From Herminiimonas arsenicoxydans (GTDB lineage: Bacteria > Pseudomonadota > Gammaproteobacteria > Burkholderiales > Burkholderiaceae_D), in NCBI GenBank assembly GCA_000026125.1, contig CU207211.1:682001-746000 (forward strand): a DNA stretch of 64,000 nt, given 5' to 3'. Shown one piece after another: positions 25,085 to 34,543 of the stretch; position 1 is the first letter of the stretch, and every line of letters begins with the position of its first letter. The notes beneath the pieces are model-generated. The model searched no databases and had not been told where the DNA came from. It saw only the letters and a program-made list of their open reading frames with translations. The position numbers were made by a program, and so were the translations under genes.

Positions 25085-27781
25085 ATGCCGTCTAGCGCCA
25101 CCATACTGATTCCACCTTCCGCTGTCTTTTGGGACGATGCTGCGCGCGTATTACTGCAAAGCGACGTGCATGGGCGGAATCAGGGAACAGCGATCAGAGA
25201 TCTTTCCGCGCTGCGCGTGCTGGTGTCAACCTTCGCGCACATACAGTTATTGAAAAATGCATTGGCGCGCCAGATAGACGGCGCTTTCATTCCGCCGACG
25301 ATGACCTCGCTGTCTGAATATATCCGCCAGTTGCCGCCTGACGGCGCGACTGCAACTGCGGCAAGCGAGCGCCTGATGTCGCTGTATGCGGACCTGCGCC
25401 AGCACGCATGGCTGAAAAAACTGTTCAGCGCGCGGCGCAATACCGATTTGCTGCCGCTGGCGGAAATTCTGCTGGCGCTGTCCGATGAATTGACGCAAGC
25501 CATGCTGCCGTCGTTGAAGGCGTCGCCGGATGCCGGTTATGCGCGCTGGCAGGCGGCGCTGGAACAATTGTCGCCGGTCGCGCGCAATCTGTTGTCGGAT
25601 GAAACGCAACTGGTATGGACGATCTGGAAAAGCCAGCTTGACGCCAGCGATGCGAATGTGATCCGCTATGCGCAGATGATGCGGCTGGTGCAGCAGGTGG
25701 AACACATACAGCAGCCACTGTTCTGGATCAGCCCGGTCGCACCGGATGCAATGGAGCAGGCCTTTCTGGATGCCTATGGCGCACGGCAGGCCTTGACCGT
25801 GCTGACGCTGGACTGGCATGCGCACTCTGTTCATAGTACGTATGCCGCTGCCTGGCCGGAAATGCTGGTCGATGAGATGGACAGCGCGGCATTGTCGCTT
25901 GCCACGCCACCAGGGTTGAAATTGCATGCGGCGCAAAACATGGAAGCGGAAGCCAGGGCCGGTGCACAAACCGTGATCGACTGGCTGCAGCAGGGCAAAA
26001 CGAATATCGCCATCGTTGCGCAGGATCGCGTTGTCGCTCGTCGCATACGCGCCTTGCTGGAGCGTGCACAGATTGTGGTGGCCGATGAAACCGGCTGGAA
26101 GCTCTCCACGACGCGCGCGGCCTCTGCCATTGCGGCCTGGCTGGAGCTGGTCGCAGCCCGCGCTGAAACAGTAGGCTTGCTGGATTTCCTGAAATCGCCC
26201 TTTGTCTTTGCTGACATGGCTGACAAGGCGGAACTGGTCATGGTCAGTGAAATTGCATTGCAGCGGGCGAAAGTGTTGAGCGGCTGGGAAGCGGTCAGCG
26301 ACGCCTTGACTGCAGCACCGGCGGCGCAAAAGATGATGACACTGCTGGCGCAGCAGGCAGCCGGTTTCACGGGCCGCAAGACTCTATGTGAGTGGATAGC
26401 CGCCACGCAGCAGATGCTGGTGACGCTCGGCATGCGCGACGCCTTGCAGGCCGATGCCGCCGGTGCGCAGCTGCTTCAATTGCTGCAGGATGTTGCGCAG
26501 GATTGCGTGCAGGTCGGTCATACATTTTCCTTTGCAGAGTGGCGCGCCTTCCTGAATCTGCAACTGGAAGCGAAAGCCTTCGTGCAAGTCAATCAGGACA
26601 AACGCGTCGTGATGCTGCCCCTGAATGGCGCGCGCCTGCGCAGCTTCGATGCCGTCCTGCTGGTGGGCGCGGATGCGGAGCATCTCCCTTCGCAACCGAT
26701 GGAGACGCTGTTTTTTGCCAACGTGGTGCGGCGCGAACTCGGGCTGGCCACGCGCGAAAGCCGGCAGCGCCAGCAATTGCGCGATGTGACGGAATTATTG
26801 TCGGCCAATGATTGCGTGGTCCTGTCGTGGCAGGCGCACAAGAATGGCGAACCGAATCCGGTCAGTCCGTGGATAGAGCGACTGGAATTGTGCCTGGCGC
26901 GCGCCTGCCTGGCGCCGCTTGCAAAGCATGAAGTGCAGATTGCGCCGCGCCATCTGCAACCGACGCCGGTGCTGATGCCTGCGCCTGCTGCGCCGCAATT
27001 GCTGCCGCAAAAACTTTCCGCCAGCGGCTACAACAGCCTGGTCGCCTGTCCGTATCAGTTCTTCGCCACCCGCATGCTGGGTTTGTCCGGTATCGATGAC
27101 GTATCGGATATGCCGGAGAAGCGCGATTACGGCGATTGGCTGCATAAGATACTGGCGCAGTTCCATCAGACTTTGCAGGAAGCACCGGTTCCACTGGCAG
27201 AACGTGCGCCCTTGTTGCAGCAAATATCGGATCGCATTTTTGCGCATGAACTCGATAAGAGCGCGGCGGCACTCGGTTATTACGCACGCTGGCAAAAAGC
27301 CATGCCGGCCTATCTGGAATGGATAGCCGAACGGGAAAGTCAGGGCTGGCATTTTGTCCTCGGCGAAGAAAAATTCGAAAAACTATTGCGCTGGGAAGAT
27401 GGCGAAATTGTGCTGCACGGCCGGGTCGATCGCATGGATGAAAATGCCAGCGGCGAACGTGCGGTGCTCGATTACAAAAGCACGAATCAGGGCGCCTTGC
27501 GCGACAAGCTCAGGCAGGGCGAAGATCATCAATTGCCGTTTTACGGACTGCTGTCGGGAACGGCCTTGAGTGCTGCTCTGTACGTACCGCTGGAAGCCAC
27601 CAGGGACAAGATCAAGGAAGTCGAAGCGCCCGACTATGAAGTGTGGCAGCAGAATCTGGAAGAGCAAATCGTTCGCAACATGCAGGCGATTACGCACGGT
27701 GCCCCTCTGCCTGCCACCGGGCCCGAACCCGTTTGCCAGTATTGCGATGTGCGCGGACTGTGCCGTAAAGGAGCATGGTAA
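25085..27781 (+). CDS. addB: AddB-like DNA repair nuclease (PD-(D/E)xK, FeS cluster type)
   Basis: About 898 residues. I start at ATG 25085 (MPSSATILIPPS...) by comparison with the usual beginning; ATG 25040 is also in frame and neither has a clear ribosome-binding site. No Walker A is seen at the N-terminus. The C-terminal nuclease has GRVDRMD and D796-Y-K798 of the PD-(D/E)xK fold. The Cys residues (C in VACPYQFF, then CQYCDVRGLC) can hold a 4Fe-4S cluster. It overlaps the AddA-like gene by one base (TAATG). It resembles the betaproteobacterial family annotated as probable DNA repair protein TIGR03623. Confidence 0.8.
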   Translation: MPSSATILIPPSAVFWDDAARVLLQSDVHGRNQGTAIRDLSALRVLVSTFAHIQLLKNALARQIDGAFIPPTMTSLSEYIRQLPPDGATATAASERLMSLYADLRQHAWLKKLFSARRNTDLLPLAEILLALSDELTQAMLPSLKASPDAGYARWQAALEQLSPVARNLLSDETQLVWTIWKSQLDASDANVIRYAQMMRLVQQVEHIQQPLFWISPVAPDAMEQAFLDAYGARQALTVLTLDWHAHSVHSTYAAAWPEMLVDEMDSAALSLATPPGLKLHAAQNMEAEARAGAQTVIDWLQQGKTNIAIVAQDRVVARRIRALLERAQIVVADETGWKLSTTRAASAIAAWLELVAARAETVGLLDFLKSPFVFADMADKAELVMVSEIALQRAKVLSGWEAVSDALTAAPAAQKMMTLLAQQAAGFTGRKTLCEWIAATQQMLVTLGMRDALQADAAGAQLLQLLQDVAQDCVQVGHTFSFAEWRAFLNLQLEAKAFVQVNQDKRVVMLPLNGARLRSFDAVLLVGADAEHLPSQPMETLFFANVVRRELGLATRESRQRQQLRDVTELLSANDCVVLSWQAHKNGEPNPVSPWIERLELCLARACLAPLAKHEVQIAPRHLQPTPVLMPAPAAPQLLPQKLSASGYNSLVACPYQFFATRMLGLSGIDDVSDMPEKRDYGDWLHKILAQFHQTLQEAPVPLAERAPLLQQISDRIFAHELDKSAAALGYYARWQKAMPAYLEWIAERESQGWHFVLGEEKFEKLLRWEDGEIVLHGRVDRMDENASGERAVLDYKSTNQGALRDKLRQGEDHQLPFYGLLSGTALSAALYVPLEATRDKIKEVEAPDYEVWQQNLEEQIVRNMQAITHGAPLPATGPEPVCQYCDVRGLCRKGAW

Positions 27782-30700
27782 TGAGTGACCTGCACATCAA
27801 TACGTCTGCGCCGCGCGCCTATGAAATTAACGGAGTACAGGCCGACGCAGAACGTTTCGTCGCCATTGCCTGCGATCCTGCGCGTTCGGTGGTGGTGGAA
27901 GCCTGCGCCGGCAGCGGCAAGACCTGGCTGCTGGTGGCGCGCGTGTTGCGCCTGCTGCTGGCCGGTACCGAGCCGGCAGCGATACTGGCGATTACGTTTA
28001 CGCGCAAGGCGGCGCAGGAAATGCGCGAGCGCCTGATGCAATTGCTGCATGAGCTGACGCTGAAGCCGGAAGCGGATGTGCTGACGCTGCTGCGCGAACG
28101 CGGCGTTGCAGATCACGAACTGCTGGCGCTGCTGCCGCTGGCGCGCGGTTTGTATGAGCGTGTATTGCGCAGTCCGCAAGCGCTCTCCATCGATACTTTT
28201 CACAGCTGGTTTGCACGGCTGGTCCAGATTGCACCGCTGGCATCCGGCGTGCCGCACGGCTATGCACTGACGGAGTCCACCGGCGAATTATCGTCGGATG
28301 CCTACAGCCGTTTCATGCAAACGGTGAACGAGGCCGACAATCAGGAGGTGAAAGATGCGCTGATTGCCCTGTACGCACAAGTCGGTGACAGTAATGCGCG
28401 CAATCTGCTGGATGCATTTGCAGGCAAGCGCGCCGAATGGTGGGCTTCGGTGCAGAACGGCGAGCCACTCGAGTGGTTGACTGAATTGTGCGGTGAAGAT
28501 GCCGAAGTAGATGCTCGACTTGCACTGTGGTCGGATGAAAAAACGGTAGCCCGCATCGGCCAGATTGCATGGCTGCTCGGACAGGGTAGTGCGGTTAATC
28601 AGGAGCGGGCAACGGCAATAGAAAAAGCCTTATCGAGCGGTGCCGCGCTGGAAAATTTCGCCGCGTTGACTAATGAATTCTTCGATGCGAATGGCAAGTT
28701 CCGTAAAAATCGCACGACCAAGGATTTGACCAAGGCTCTACTAGGCAATCTTGGTGACGAGGGTGTATACGCCTTCGAGGTCGAGTTCGAGGCTGTGGGC
28801 GAAGCCCTGAAGACGATACTCCGCCGCAGCATGGAGCCGGCGGTAATTGCGCTCAATCGCGCATTGTTTACAGTCGGCGCTGCCTATCTGGAAACCTATC
28901 AGGCGGTAAAGGCTGAACAGCGGGTATTCGATTTCGCCGATCTGGAATGGCAGGCCTATCGTCTGCTGACGAATGAAGAACATGCGGCCTATCTGCAAAG
29001 CCGTCTCGATGCGCGCTACCGCCATGTATTGCTGGATGAATTCCAGGATACCAATCCGCTGCAGTGGAGCATCGTGCAGGCGTGGCTGAATGCCTACGGT
29101 GACGATGCTGACAAGCCCAGCATGTTTGTGGTTGGCGATCCCAAGCAATCGATCTATCGCTTCCGTCGCGCCGAGCCACGCGTGTTTTCCGCCGCGAAGG
29201 AAACGCTGGTGGCGCAAGGCGCCGACTTCCTGCGCACCAACCAGACACGGCGCAATGCGGCCGGCATCGTTGACGTCCTGAATGCAAGCTTTGTCGCCAA
29301 TCCGATTTACCAGCCGCAAACCACGCTGGAACAATCGCCGGGCGCAGTGTGGCAACTGCCCTTGGTGCAGCAGGACAAGCAGGAAAAAGTCGTCTGGTCG
29401 CCGGTGCAGTTGCGCGACCCGCTGACCACGCCGCGCGAGGAAGAAGAGGATGCACGCCGGCTGGAAGAAGGCCGTGCCGTGGCGCTGGCCATCCTGCAGG
29501 CGCGGAAGGAACTCAAGAGCGAACGTTGGTCGGACGTGATGCTGCTGGTCAAGAAGCGTACGCATTTGCGCGCCTATGAGCGCGCCTTGCGCGAAGCCGG
29601 AATTCCGTTTGCCTCCGACAAGCGCGGCGGTTTGCTGGAGTCGCTGGAAGTGGCTGATCTGATCGCCTTGCTGAATTTCCTCATTACGCCGCACGATAAT
29701 CTGGCGCTGGCACATGTATTGAAATCGCCGATCATGGCGGCCGGCGACGATGAGCTGATCGCGCTGGCAGAGCGCCGCGAAAAAACATGGTGGCTGCGCT
29801 TGCAGGCAGAGGTGACAGAGTTGTCGTCGCCGGCCTTGCTGCGCGCTGCCGGCCTGCTGGAAAAGTGGCTGCACCTGGCGCCACGCTTGCCGGTGCATGA
29901 TTTGCTCGATCGCATTCTGCATGAGGGCGATGTCGTCGCGCGTTACGCGCAGACGGCATCGCCGCTGGTGCGCGGCCAGGTGCTGGGCAATATCGAAGCG
30001 TTTACCGAACTTGCCTTGAATCTGGATGCCGGGCGTTATCCTAGCCTGCCGAAATTCATCGATGCCTTGCGCCGCTTGCAAAAATCCGCCGACAGCGATG
30101 CACCGGATGAAGCCGATATCGATGCCGCGCTGGATGCGGTGCGCATATTGACGATACATGGCGCCAAGGGACTGGAAGCGCCCATCGTCGTGTTGCTGGA
30201 CGCGAATCACAGCGATGGCGCGCGCGACGATGTCGGCGTGTTGTGCGCATGGCCGCAGGATCGCGATGCACCTACGCATTTTTCCGTCTTCGGCCGCCAG
30301 GCCGAACGCGGCGCGGCGCGCGATACGCTGTTTGCCGAGGAGGAACAGTTGAAGCAGCAGGAAGACTGGAACCTGCTGTACGTCGCGACCACGCGTGCAA
30401 AAAATCTGCTGATCGTCAGCGGTGTAGCCGATAACCGCAGTACCACGGTGAACGGCGTGGCAGACGGCCGCTGGTATGCGCGCTTCCAGGGTGCGCAGCC
30501 TGTGCAGCCGGATGCGCAGGCTGCGGCAGCGGCCGCTACCGGCGAAACTGAATTCTTCTTGCCTATATTCAATCCGCCTGCCTTGCCGGCGCCTCAGATT
30601 GAGCCGACGGCGATTTTTTCCAGTGCGGAAATTGACGAAGGCATCGCCTTGCATGCTTTGATGGAGCTGTTGACGCCACCGCAAGCCTGGCCTATTACCA

Positions 30701-31071
30701 TGCATGCGCCGGCACTGATCGCGAAATGGCTGGCGTGTACGCATGAAATGGCGGAAACAATAAGTGGGCAGGCCAGTGTGATTCTGGCGCAGCCTGAGCT
30801 GGCGCGGTTTTTCGATCCGGCGCAGCATCGCTTTGCACGCAACGAAATGGAAGTCGTCAGCAGCGCCGGCGTTGCGCGTTTCGATCGCGCCGTCATGTTC
30901 GACGATGAATTGTGGATACTCGATTACAAGCGCAATCTGCTGGAAAGCGAACGTGCAGCGTACGCCGCGCAACTCGAGCGTTACCGTGTAGCGGCGCAAC
31001 AGGTATTCCCCGATGTGCGTATCCGCAGCGGATTGATTACGGTAGACGGACGTTTGACGGAACTGGCGTAA
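27781..31071 (+). CDS. addA: AddA-like UvrD/Rep helicase with C-terminal nuclease
   Basis: 1096 residues starting at ATG 27781, with AAGGAG eight bases before. UvrD motifs in order: Walker A AGSGKT (43-48), TFTRKAAQEM, DEFQDTNPLQW (about 419), GDPKQSIYRFRRAEP, TIHGAKGLEAPIVVL and LYVATTRAKNLLIV. The C-terminal DYKRN (about 1048) is the nuclease motif. With the preceding gene it should form an AddAB-type complex that processes double-strand breaks for recombination. RecBCD genes are not seen in the window. Confidence 0.9.
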   Translation: MSDLHINTSAPRAYEINGVQADAERFVAIACDPARSVVVEACAGSGKTWLLVARVLRLLLAGTEPAAILAITFTRKAAQEMRERLMQLLHELTLKPEADVLTLLRERGVADHELLALLPLARGLYERVLRSPQALSIDTFHSWFARLVQIAPLASGVPHGYALTESTGELSSDAYSRFMQTVNEADNQEVKDALIALYAQVGDSNARNLLDAFAGKRAEWWASVQNGEPLEWLTELCGEDAEVDARLALWSDEKTVARIGQIAWLLGQGSAVNQERATAIEKALSSGAALENFAALTNEFFDANGKFRKNRTTKDLTKALLGNLGDEGVYAFEVEFEAVGEALKTILRRSMEPAVIALNRALFTVGAAYLETYQAVKAEQRVFDFADLEWQAYRLLTNEEHAAYLQSRLDARYRHVLLDEFQDTNPLQWSIVQAWLNAYGDDADKPSMFVVGDPKQSIYRFRRAEPRVFSAAKETLVAQGADFLRTNQTRRNAAGIVDVLNASFVANPIYQPQTTLEQSPGAVWQLPLVQQDKQEKVVWSPVQLRDPLTTPREEEEDARRLEEGRAVALAILQARKELKSERWSDVMLLVKKRTHLRAYERALREAGIPFASDKRGGLLESLEVADLIALLNFLITPHDNLALAHVLKSPIMAAGDDELIALAERREKTWWLRLQAEVTELSSPALLRAAGLLEKWLHLAPRLPVHDLLDRILHEGDVVARYAQTASPLVRGQVLGNIEAFTELALNLDAGRYPSLPKFIDALRRLQKSADSDAPDEADIDAALDAVRILTIHGAKGLEAPIVVLLDANHSDGARDDVGVLCAWPQDRDAPTHFSVFGRQAERGAARDTLFAEEEQLKQQEDWNLLYVATTRAKNLLIVSGVADNRSTTVNGVADGRWYARFQGAQPVQPDAQAAAAAATGETEFFLPIFNPPALPAPQIEPTAIFSSAEIDEGIALHALMELLTPPQAWPITMHAPALIAKWLACTHEMAETISGQASVILAQPELARFFDPAQHRFARNEMEVVSSAGVARFDRAVMFDDELWILDYKRNLLESERAAYAAQLERYRVAAQQVFPDVRIRSGLITVDGRLTELA

Positions 31072-31258
31072 ACAAGAGCAGTGAAAACCGGCGCACGTGC
31101 CGCATGTATGCATCCGGATACAGAGAAGCGTGTAAATCTGGCAATCCCGGGCTGATTGCGGCATCAGTGGTGCCAAATTTACCGCCGGCAGCGAAAAACG
31201 CGTGGTCCGCCTCTGCTATCTATTGACGGCCATTCGCATGCACAACTATAGTGACGAC

Positions 31259-31474
31259 ATGATTTCCGACTTCCACCAACTTTCCGAAAAAATCAGCCAG
31301 CTGGCTGATTTGACGCAATCGCTGCGCAGCGAAAATGCGGATTTGCGCATCAAATCGATTGCGCTCGCCGCCGAAAATGCCGAACTGACGCGCCGCATGC
31401 AGGAAGCGCATGAACGCGTTGCCGCCTTGCTTGAAAAAATTCCAGCGCCAGAACCAGATGAGGAAGCAGCATGA
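31259..31474 (+). CDS. ZapB-like coiled-coil protein (TIGR02449-like)
   Basis: A 71-residue acidic protein, nearly all coiled coil (MISDFHQLSEKISQLADLTQSLRSEN and following heptads). I start it at 31259; in-frame upstream ATGs give a poorer leader. It overlaps zapA by four bases (ATGA). Small coiled-coil proteins next to zapA in beta- and gammaproteobacteria help Z-ring organisation; a ZapB-type role is inferred from position and form. Confidence 0.75.
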   Translation: MISDFHQLSEKISQLADLTQSLRSENADLRIKSIALAAENAELTRRMQEAHERVAALLEKIPAPEPDEEAA

Positions 31475-31782
31475 TCCAGCTCGATGTATCCATCATGGGG
31501 CAATCCTATAAATTGGCGTGCAAGGAAGGCGAAGAAGGCGCATTGCAGGAGGCGGTCGCCTACCTGGACGGAAAAATGTGTGCGATACGCGATGCCGGCA
31601 AGTTGAAAGGTAACGATCGCATTGCCGTGATGGCCGCCTTGGGTGTTACAGCTGAATTGCTTGCAACTAAATCGCCGGACGGTCCCTTGTCCGACATGAC
31701 GATGTCGGAAGTCAAACAGAAAATTGCGGCGATGCACGAGACGCTCGATGCTGCGCTGGCACCGCAAGAAAATCTATTTTAA
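31471..31782 (+). CDS. zapA: Cell division protein ZapA
   Basis: A 103-residue ZapA: an N-terminal strand pair (IQLDVSIMGQSYKLAC) that supports tetramer formation, then the helix (EEGALQEAVAYLDGKM and RIAVMAALGVTAELL) and a C-terminal coiled coil. It bundles FtsZ filaments at the division site. It overlaps the ZapB-like gene and is followed by 6S RNA, the order usual in proteobacteria. Confidence 0.95.
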   Translation: MIQLDVSIMGQSYKLACKEGEEGALQEAVAYLDGKMCAIRDAGKLKGNDRIAVMAALGVTAELLATKSPDGPLSDMTMSEVKQKIAAMHETLDAALAPQENLF

Positions 31783-31798
31783 ATATCTGCACTAATTC

Positions 31799-31828
31799 TT
31801 TACCCACGGGCGCCGATTGGAGTAAACT
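31799..31828 (+). promoter_or_regulatory. Sigma-70 promoter of 6S RNA
   Basis: A -35 TTTACC and a -10 TAAACT are separated by 18 bases, with initiation expected near 31835. Confidence 0.6.
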
Positions 31829-31833
31829 AAGCG

Positions 31834-32012
31834 TTCCTGCCGTGTTCGCCATTGCCATAATTCCTTGAACCATTTATGCGCAACGGCTGCGGAATTTTGT
31901 TCGATGGGAGTGCGCGTCGCTAGCTCGATGAACCCGAAGTTGAACTAACTGTGGCCAACTTGAACCTCTTGGTTCAGGATGCCGGCAAAGCGGCATTGGC
32001 GGGACCTGATTG
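31834..32012 (+). ncRNA. ssrS: 6S RNA
   Basis: The region between zapA and the EVE gene starts with CCTGCCGTGTTCGCC and ends with GGCGGGACC, which pair as the closing stem of 6S RNA. Inner arms CCTTGAACC and GGTTCAGG bracket a central bubble, the part that mimics an open promoter and binds sigma-70 RNA polymerase. The position after zapA is the conserved genomic place of ssrS. Ends are approximate. Confidence 0.85.
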
Positions 32013-32016
32013 CTGA

Positions 32017-32047
32017 AACGGCTGCATGAAAATGCAGCCGTTTTTTT
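32017..32047 (+). terminator. Terminator of 6S RNA region
   Basis: Arms aacggctgca and tgcagccgtt with a 6-nt loop, followed by a T-run. Confidence 0.9.
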
Positions 32048-32135
32048 ATTCCCCTTTTTTCTGTAATATCTCCAGATACTTCCTTGTTTTCCATTCCCTT
32101 GTTCTCATTTTTATCACTAATATAGATAAAAGCGT

Positions 32136-32600
32136 ATGCGCTACTGGCTCATGAAATCCGAACCCGGCGAAGTCAGCATCGATGATGCACTGGCGGCGCC
32201 CAATCAGACCGTAGCGTGGACGGGCGTGCGTAATTATCAGGCGCGTAATTTCATGCGCGATGCCATGCAGCCAGGCGATGGGGTGCTGTTTTATCATTCC
32301 AGTTGCGCAGAACCGGGTATAGCCGGATTGGCCGAGGTGGCGAGTACGCCTTACCCGGACGAAACACAGTTCGATCCGGCCAGCCATTACTTCGATCCGA
32401 AAGCCACGCGCGAAACGCCGCGCTGGATGCTGGTCGATGTCCGCATCCGGAAAAAGACCCGCCTGCTTTCCCTCGCCGAATTACGCACGAGGCCGGAATT
32501 GGCCGATATGGTAGTGCTGCAAAAAGGCAGCCGCTTGTCGATCACACCTGTCACGGCGCAAGAGTGGCAATTCATTTGCAAGAAATTGCTTAATAAATAG
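32136..32600 (+). CDS. EVE-domain protein
   Basis: A 154-residue protein that is one EVE domain (PUA-like fold): MRYWLMKSEPGEVSIDD, WTGVRNYQARN, GVLFYHSSCAEPGIAGLAEV and HYFDPKATRETPRW are standard. EVE proteins are thought to bind modified bases (established knowledge). It follows 6S RNA and stands alone on the plus strand. Confidence 0.92.
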   Translation: MRYWLMKSEPGEVSIDDALAAPNQTVAWTGVRNYQARNFMRDAMQPGDGVLFYHSSCAEPGIAGLAEVASTPYPDETQFDPASHYFDPKATRETPRWMLVDVRIRKKTRLLSLAELRTRPELADMVVLQKGSRLSITPVTAQEWQFICKKLLNK

Positions 32601-33337
32601 GCAGAACTTTTCCCTCCCGCAGTTTTTTATCTGCATTCATTTCCGCGATTCATCATCTGCACGTGCTGCGATGTCATTCAGCAGTCGCAAAAAATCAGCT
32701 TCCATTTGTAACCTTGTGTAACGACATGTCTGGAAACAGCGCGTGCATATATCTGTGTAAGATTTTCAAACACGGATAATGCGCTGCTTAAAATTTAAGC
32801 AGCGATGCGCGACATTTTTTTGTTGAGTTTTTCAATTTTCCCTGCTGCGTCAAAGAGATATCGCTGCGGCCTGCATGATGTCCTTCTGCTTGTCCTACAA
32901 GATATTTTTTTATTCTTTTCTATTCCTGAGATCAGGCAGTTTCCTCTCATTACTCTTATAAATTCTGGAAAGAAATAATTCCAGCCTCTCTGCGCGCACC
33001 TCCATTTTTTGTCATGGAACTAATTCACATTTTCGTTCCTCATACCCCCGCATTTCATATCAATACGTCAACAAGGCATACACAGCGATGCTTGCGTGAC
33101 GGAACAATTTTTATCGCAGGTCAAAAAAAATTACCGTCGTTATCGCAATCGCCTCGTATGAACGCGCCGCAGTGACGACGCTGGAATAGGGAATGGTGAA
33201 AACAATGATGTCGACATGGATACAAGGCAGAGCCGGCAGTACAGGGATCAAGCATGTTGGCTTGCACAATATTGCCGGACAAATTTTCAATAACAGCAAT
33301 TCGCACGCGTCGCGTCGCCTGATTGCGATTATTCATC
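32601..33337. other. 737-base non-coding region upstream of the exopolysaccharide operon
   Basis: No convincing gene is present. It is AT-rich near 32810-32990 and contains the 23-bp palindrome at 32782-32804 and the smaller inverted repeat ctggaa-N8-ttccag (32965-32984). It probably contains the main promoter of the downstream operon and its regulatory sites; I could not assign a sigma factor. Confidence 0.55.
32782..32804. repeat. 23-bp palindrome upstream of eps operon
   Basis: Perfect arms cgctgcttaaa and tttaagcagcg around one central A. A T-run follows about ten bases later. It could be a dimeric regulator's operator or an RNA hairpin. Confidence 0.7.
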
Positions 33338-34543
33338 ATGAATCATAGACGCGAAAATCCGGTAGCCGGCTCGTATGTGCTGGCACTGCTTGCAGGTGCA
33401 CTGACGTGTACAGCGGTGCAGGCGGCAGAAGAGAGTGCGGCTGTAGATACGTTTATACCGTATGCGACTTTCGGCGCCTACTACGATGCTAATCTGTTGC
33501 GTCAGCCGGAAGCAGCGAAGCAAAGTGGTGCAGCGCTTTCCGATCGCTGGACGCGTGCGGCGATCGGCTTGCGCATGGATAAGGAACTGGGTCGACAGCG
33601 ATTGACTGCAGATCTGTCTGCCTATCATGCCGAATATGATCGCTTCAGCCAATTCAATAACGATGGCAAGGATTTGCTGGCGAACTGGAAATGGGTGATC
33701 GGCAATCAATTTTCCGGAAATGTCGGCACCAGTTATTCGGAAGGACTGACGCCTTTCGACGATTACCGCAGTTTTGAACGCAGCATCCGTACCCAGCGCA
33801 AGAATTATGTTGATGGTTCCTGGCGCTTCCACCCCAGCTGGCAACTGAACGCTGCATACAACCGCTTCGATCTGCGCTACGACACGCAAGCGCAAAATCC
33901 TTCCGAACGCAATCTCGACATGGCCGATATCGGGATCGACTATCTGGCGAAAAGCGGCAATAAGATCGGCCTGGTTGCACGCCATATCGAGGGTCGCTAT
34001 CCGTACGCGGATATCAATTCCTACGACCAGAATGAATTGAAGGCTAAGGTCGATTGGCAGTTGACCGGCAAGACCTATCTGCAGTTTCTCGGCGGTTGGG
34101 CCAGGCGTGAATACGCTGCCAATCCGCAACGCGATTCCAGTGTGCCCAGTGCGCGCCTGACTGCGTACTGGAAGGCCACTGGCAAGACGGCCTTTTCGCT
34201 GGGAGTGTGGCGTGAACTGGGTGCGACCGACGATCTGGCTGCCAACTATGCGCGCAATCAAGGCGTCAGTGTCGGGTCAACCTGGGATGCCACCAGCAAG
34301 ATCAGTGTCGACGGCTTGATCATGACCGAGAAGCGGGACTACAACGGCGTGGCGGTGATGCAAGGCATCGCACCATCGGATCGCGATGATCGCTATCGCA
34401 ACGCAATGCTGGGCGTGACTTACAAGCCGACTTTGCATTGGCGCGTGCGCGCTTCCGTCTATCGCACGACGCTGGATTCAAACATCGCCGCGGCGTCCTA
34501 CAAGACGAATGGCGTTCAGATCAATACACGCTATGAATTCTGA
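33338..34543 (+). CDS. epsL: EpsL-type outer-membrane protein of the exopolysaccharide locus
   Basis: A 401-residue protein from ATG 33338. A signal peptide (SYVLALLAGALTCTAVQAAEE) is followed by many alternating beta-strand segments rich in Tyr and Trp and a C-terminal aromatic residue (TRYEF), typical of an outer-membrane beta-barrel. The layout matches the EpsL family (TIGR03014) found in exopolysaccharide operons. Likely a porin-like partner for polymer export. It overlaps epsB by 11 bases and is the first gene of the operon. Confidence 0.75.
   Translation: MNHRRENPVAGSYVLALLAGALTCTAVQAAEESAAVDTFIPYATFGAYYDANLLRQPEAAKQSGAALSDRWTRAAIGLRMDKELGRQRLTADLSAYHAEYDRFSQFNNDGKDLLANWKWVIGNQFSGNVGTSYSEGLTPFDDYRSFERSIRTQRKNYVDGSWRFHPSWQLNAAYNRFDLRYDTQAQNPSERNLDMADIGIDYLAKSGNKIGLVARHIEGRYPYADINSYDQNELKAKVDWQLTGKTYLQFLGGWARREYAANPQRDSSVPSARLTAYWKATGKTAFSLGVWRELGATDDLAANYARNQGVSVGSTWDATSKISVDGLIMTEKRDYNGVAVMQGIAPSDRDDRYRNAMLGVTYKPTLHWRVRASVYRTTLDSNIAAASYKTNGVQINTRYEF

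Noticed and set aside
28741..31176. 811-codon minus-strand frame opposite the AddA-like gene
   Set aside because: Long antisense frames are common opposite GC-rich genes; the composition (many Arg, Gln and His) is typical of shadows and the plus strand has full helicase motifs.
33230..33290. Possible sigma-54 promoter before epsL
   Set aside because: GG and GC pairs with the needed 10-base spacing were not found; the best candidate has a 13-base spacing.
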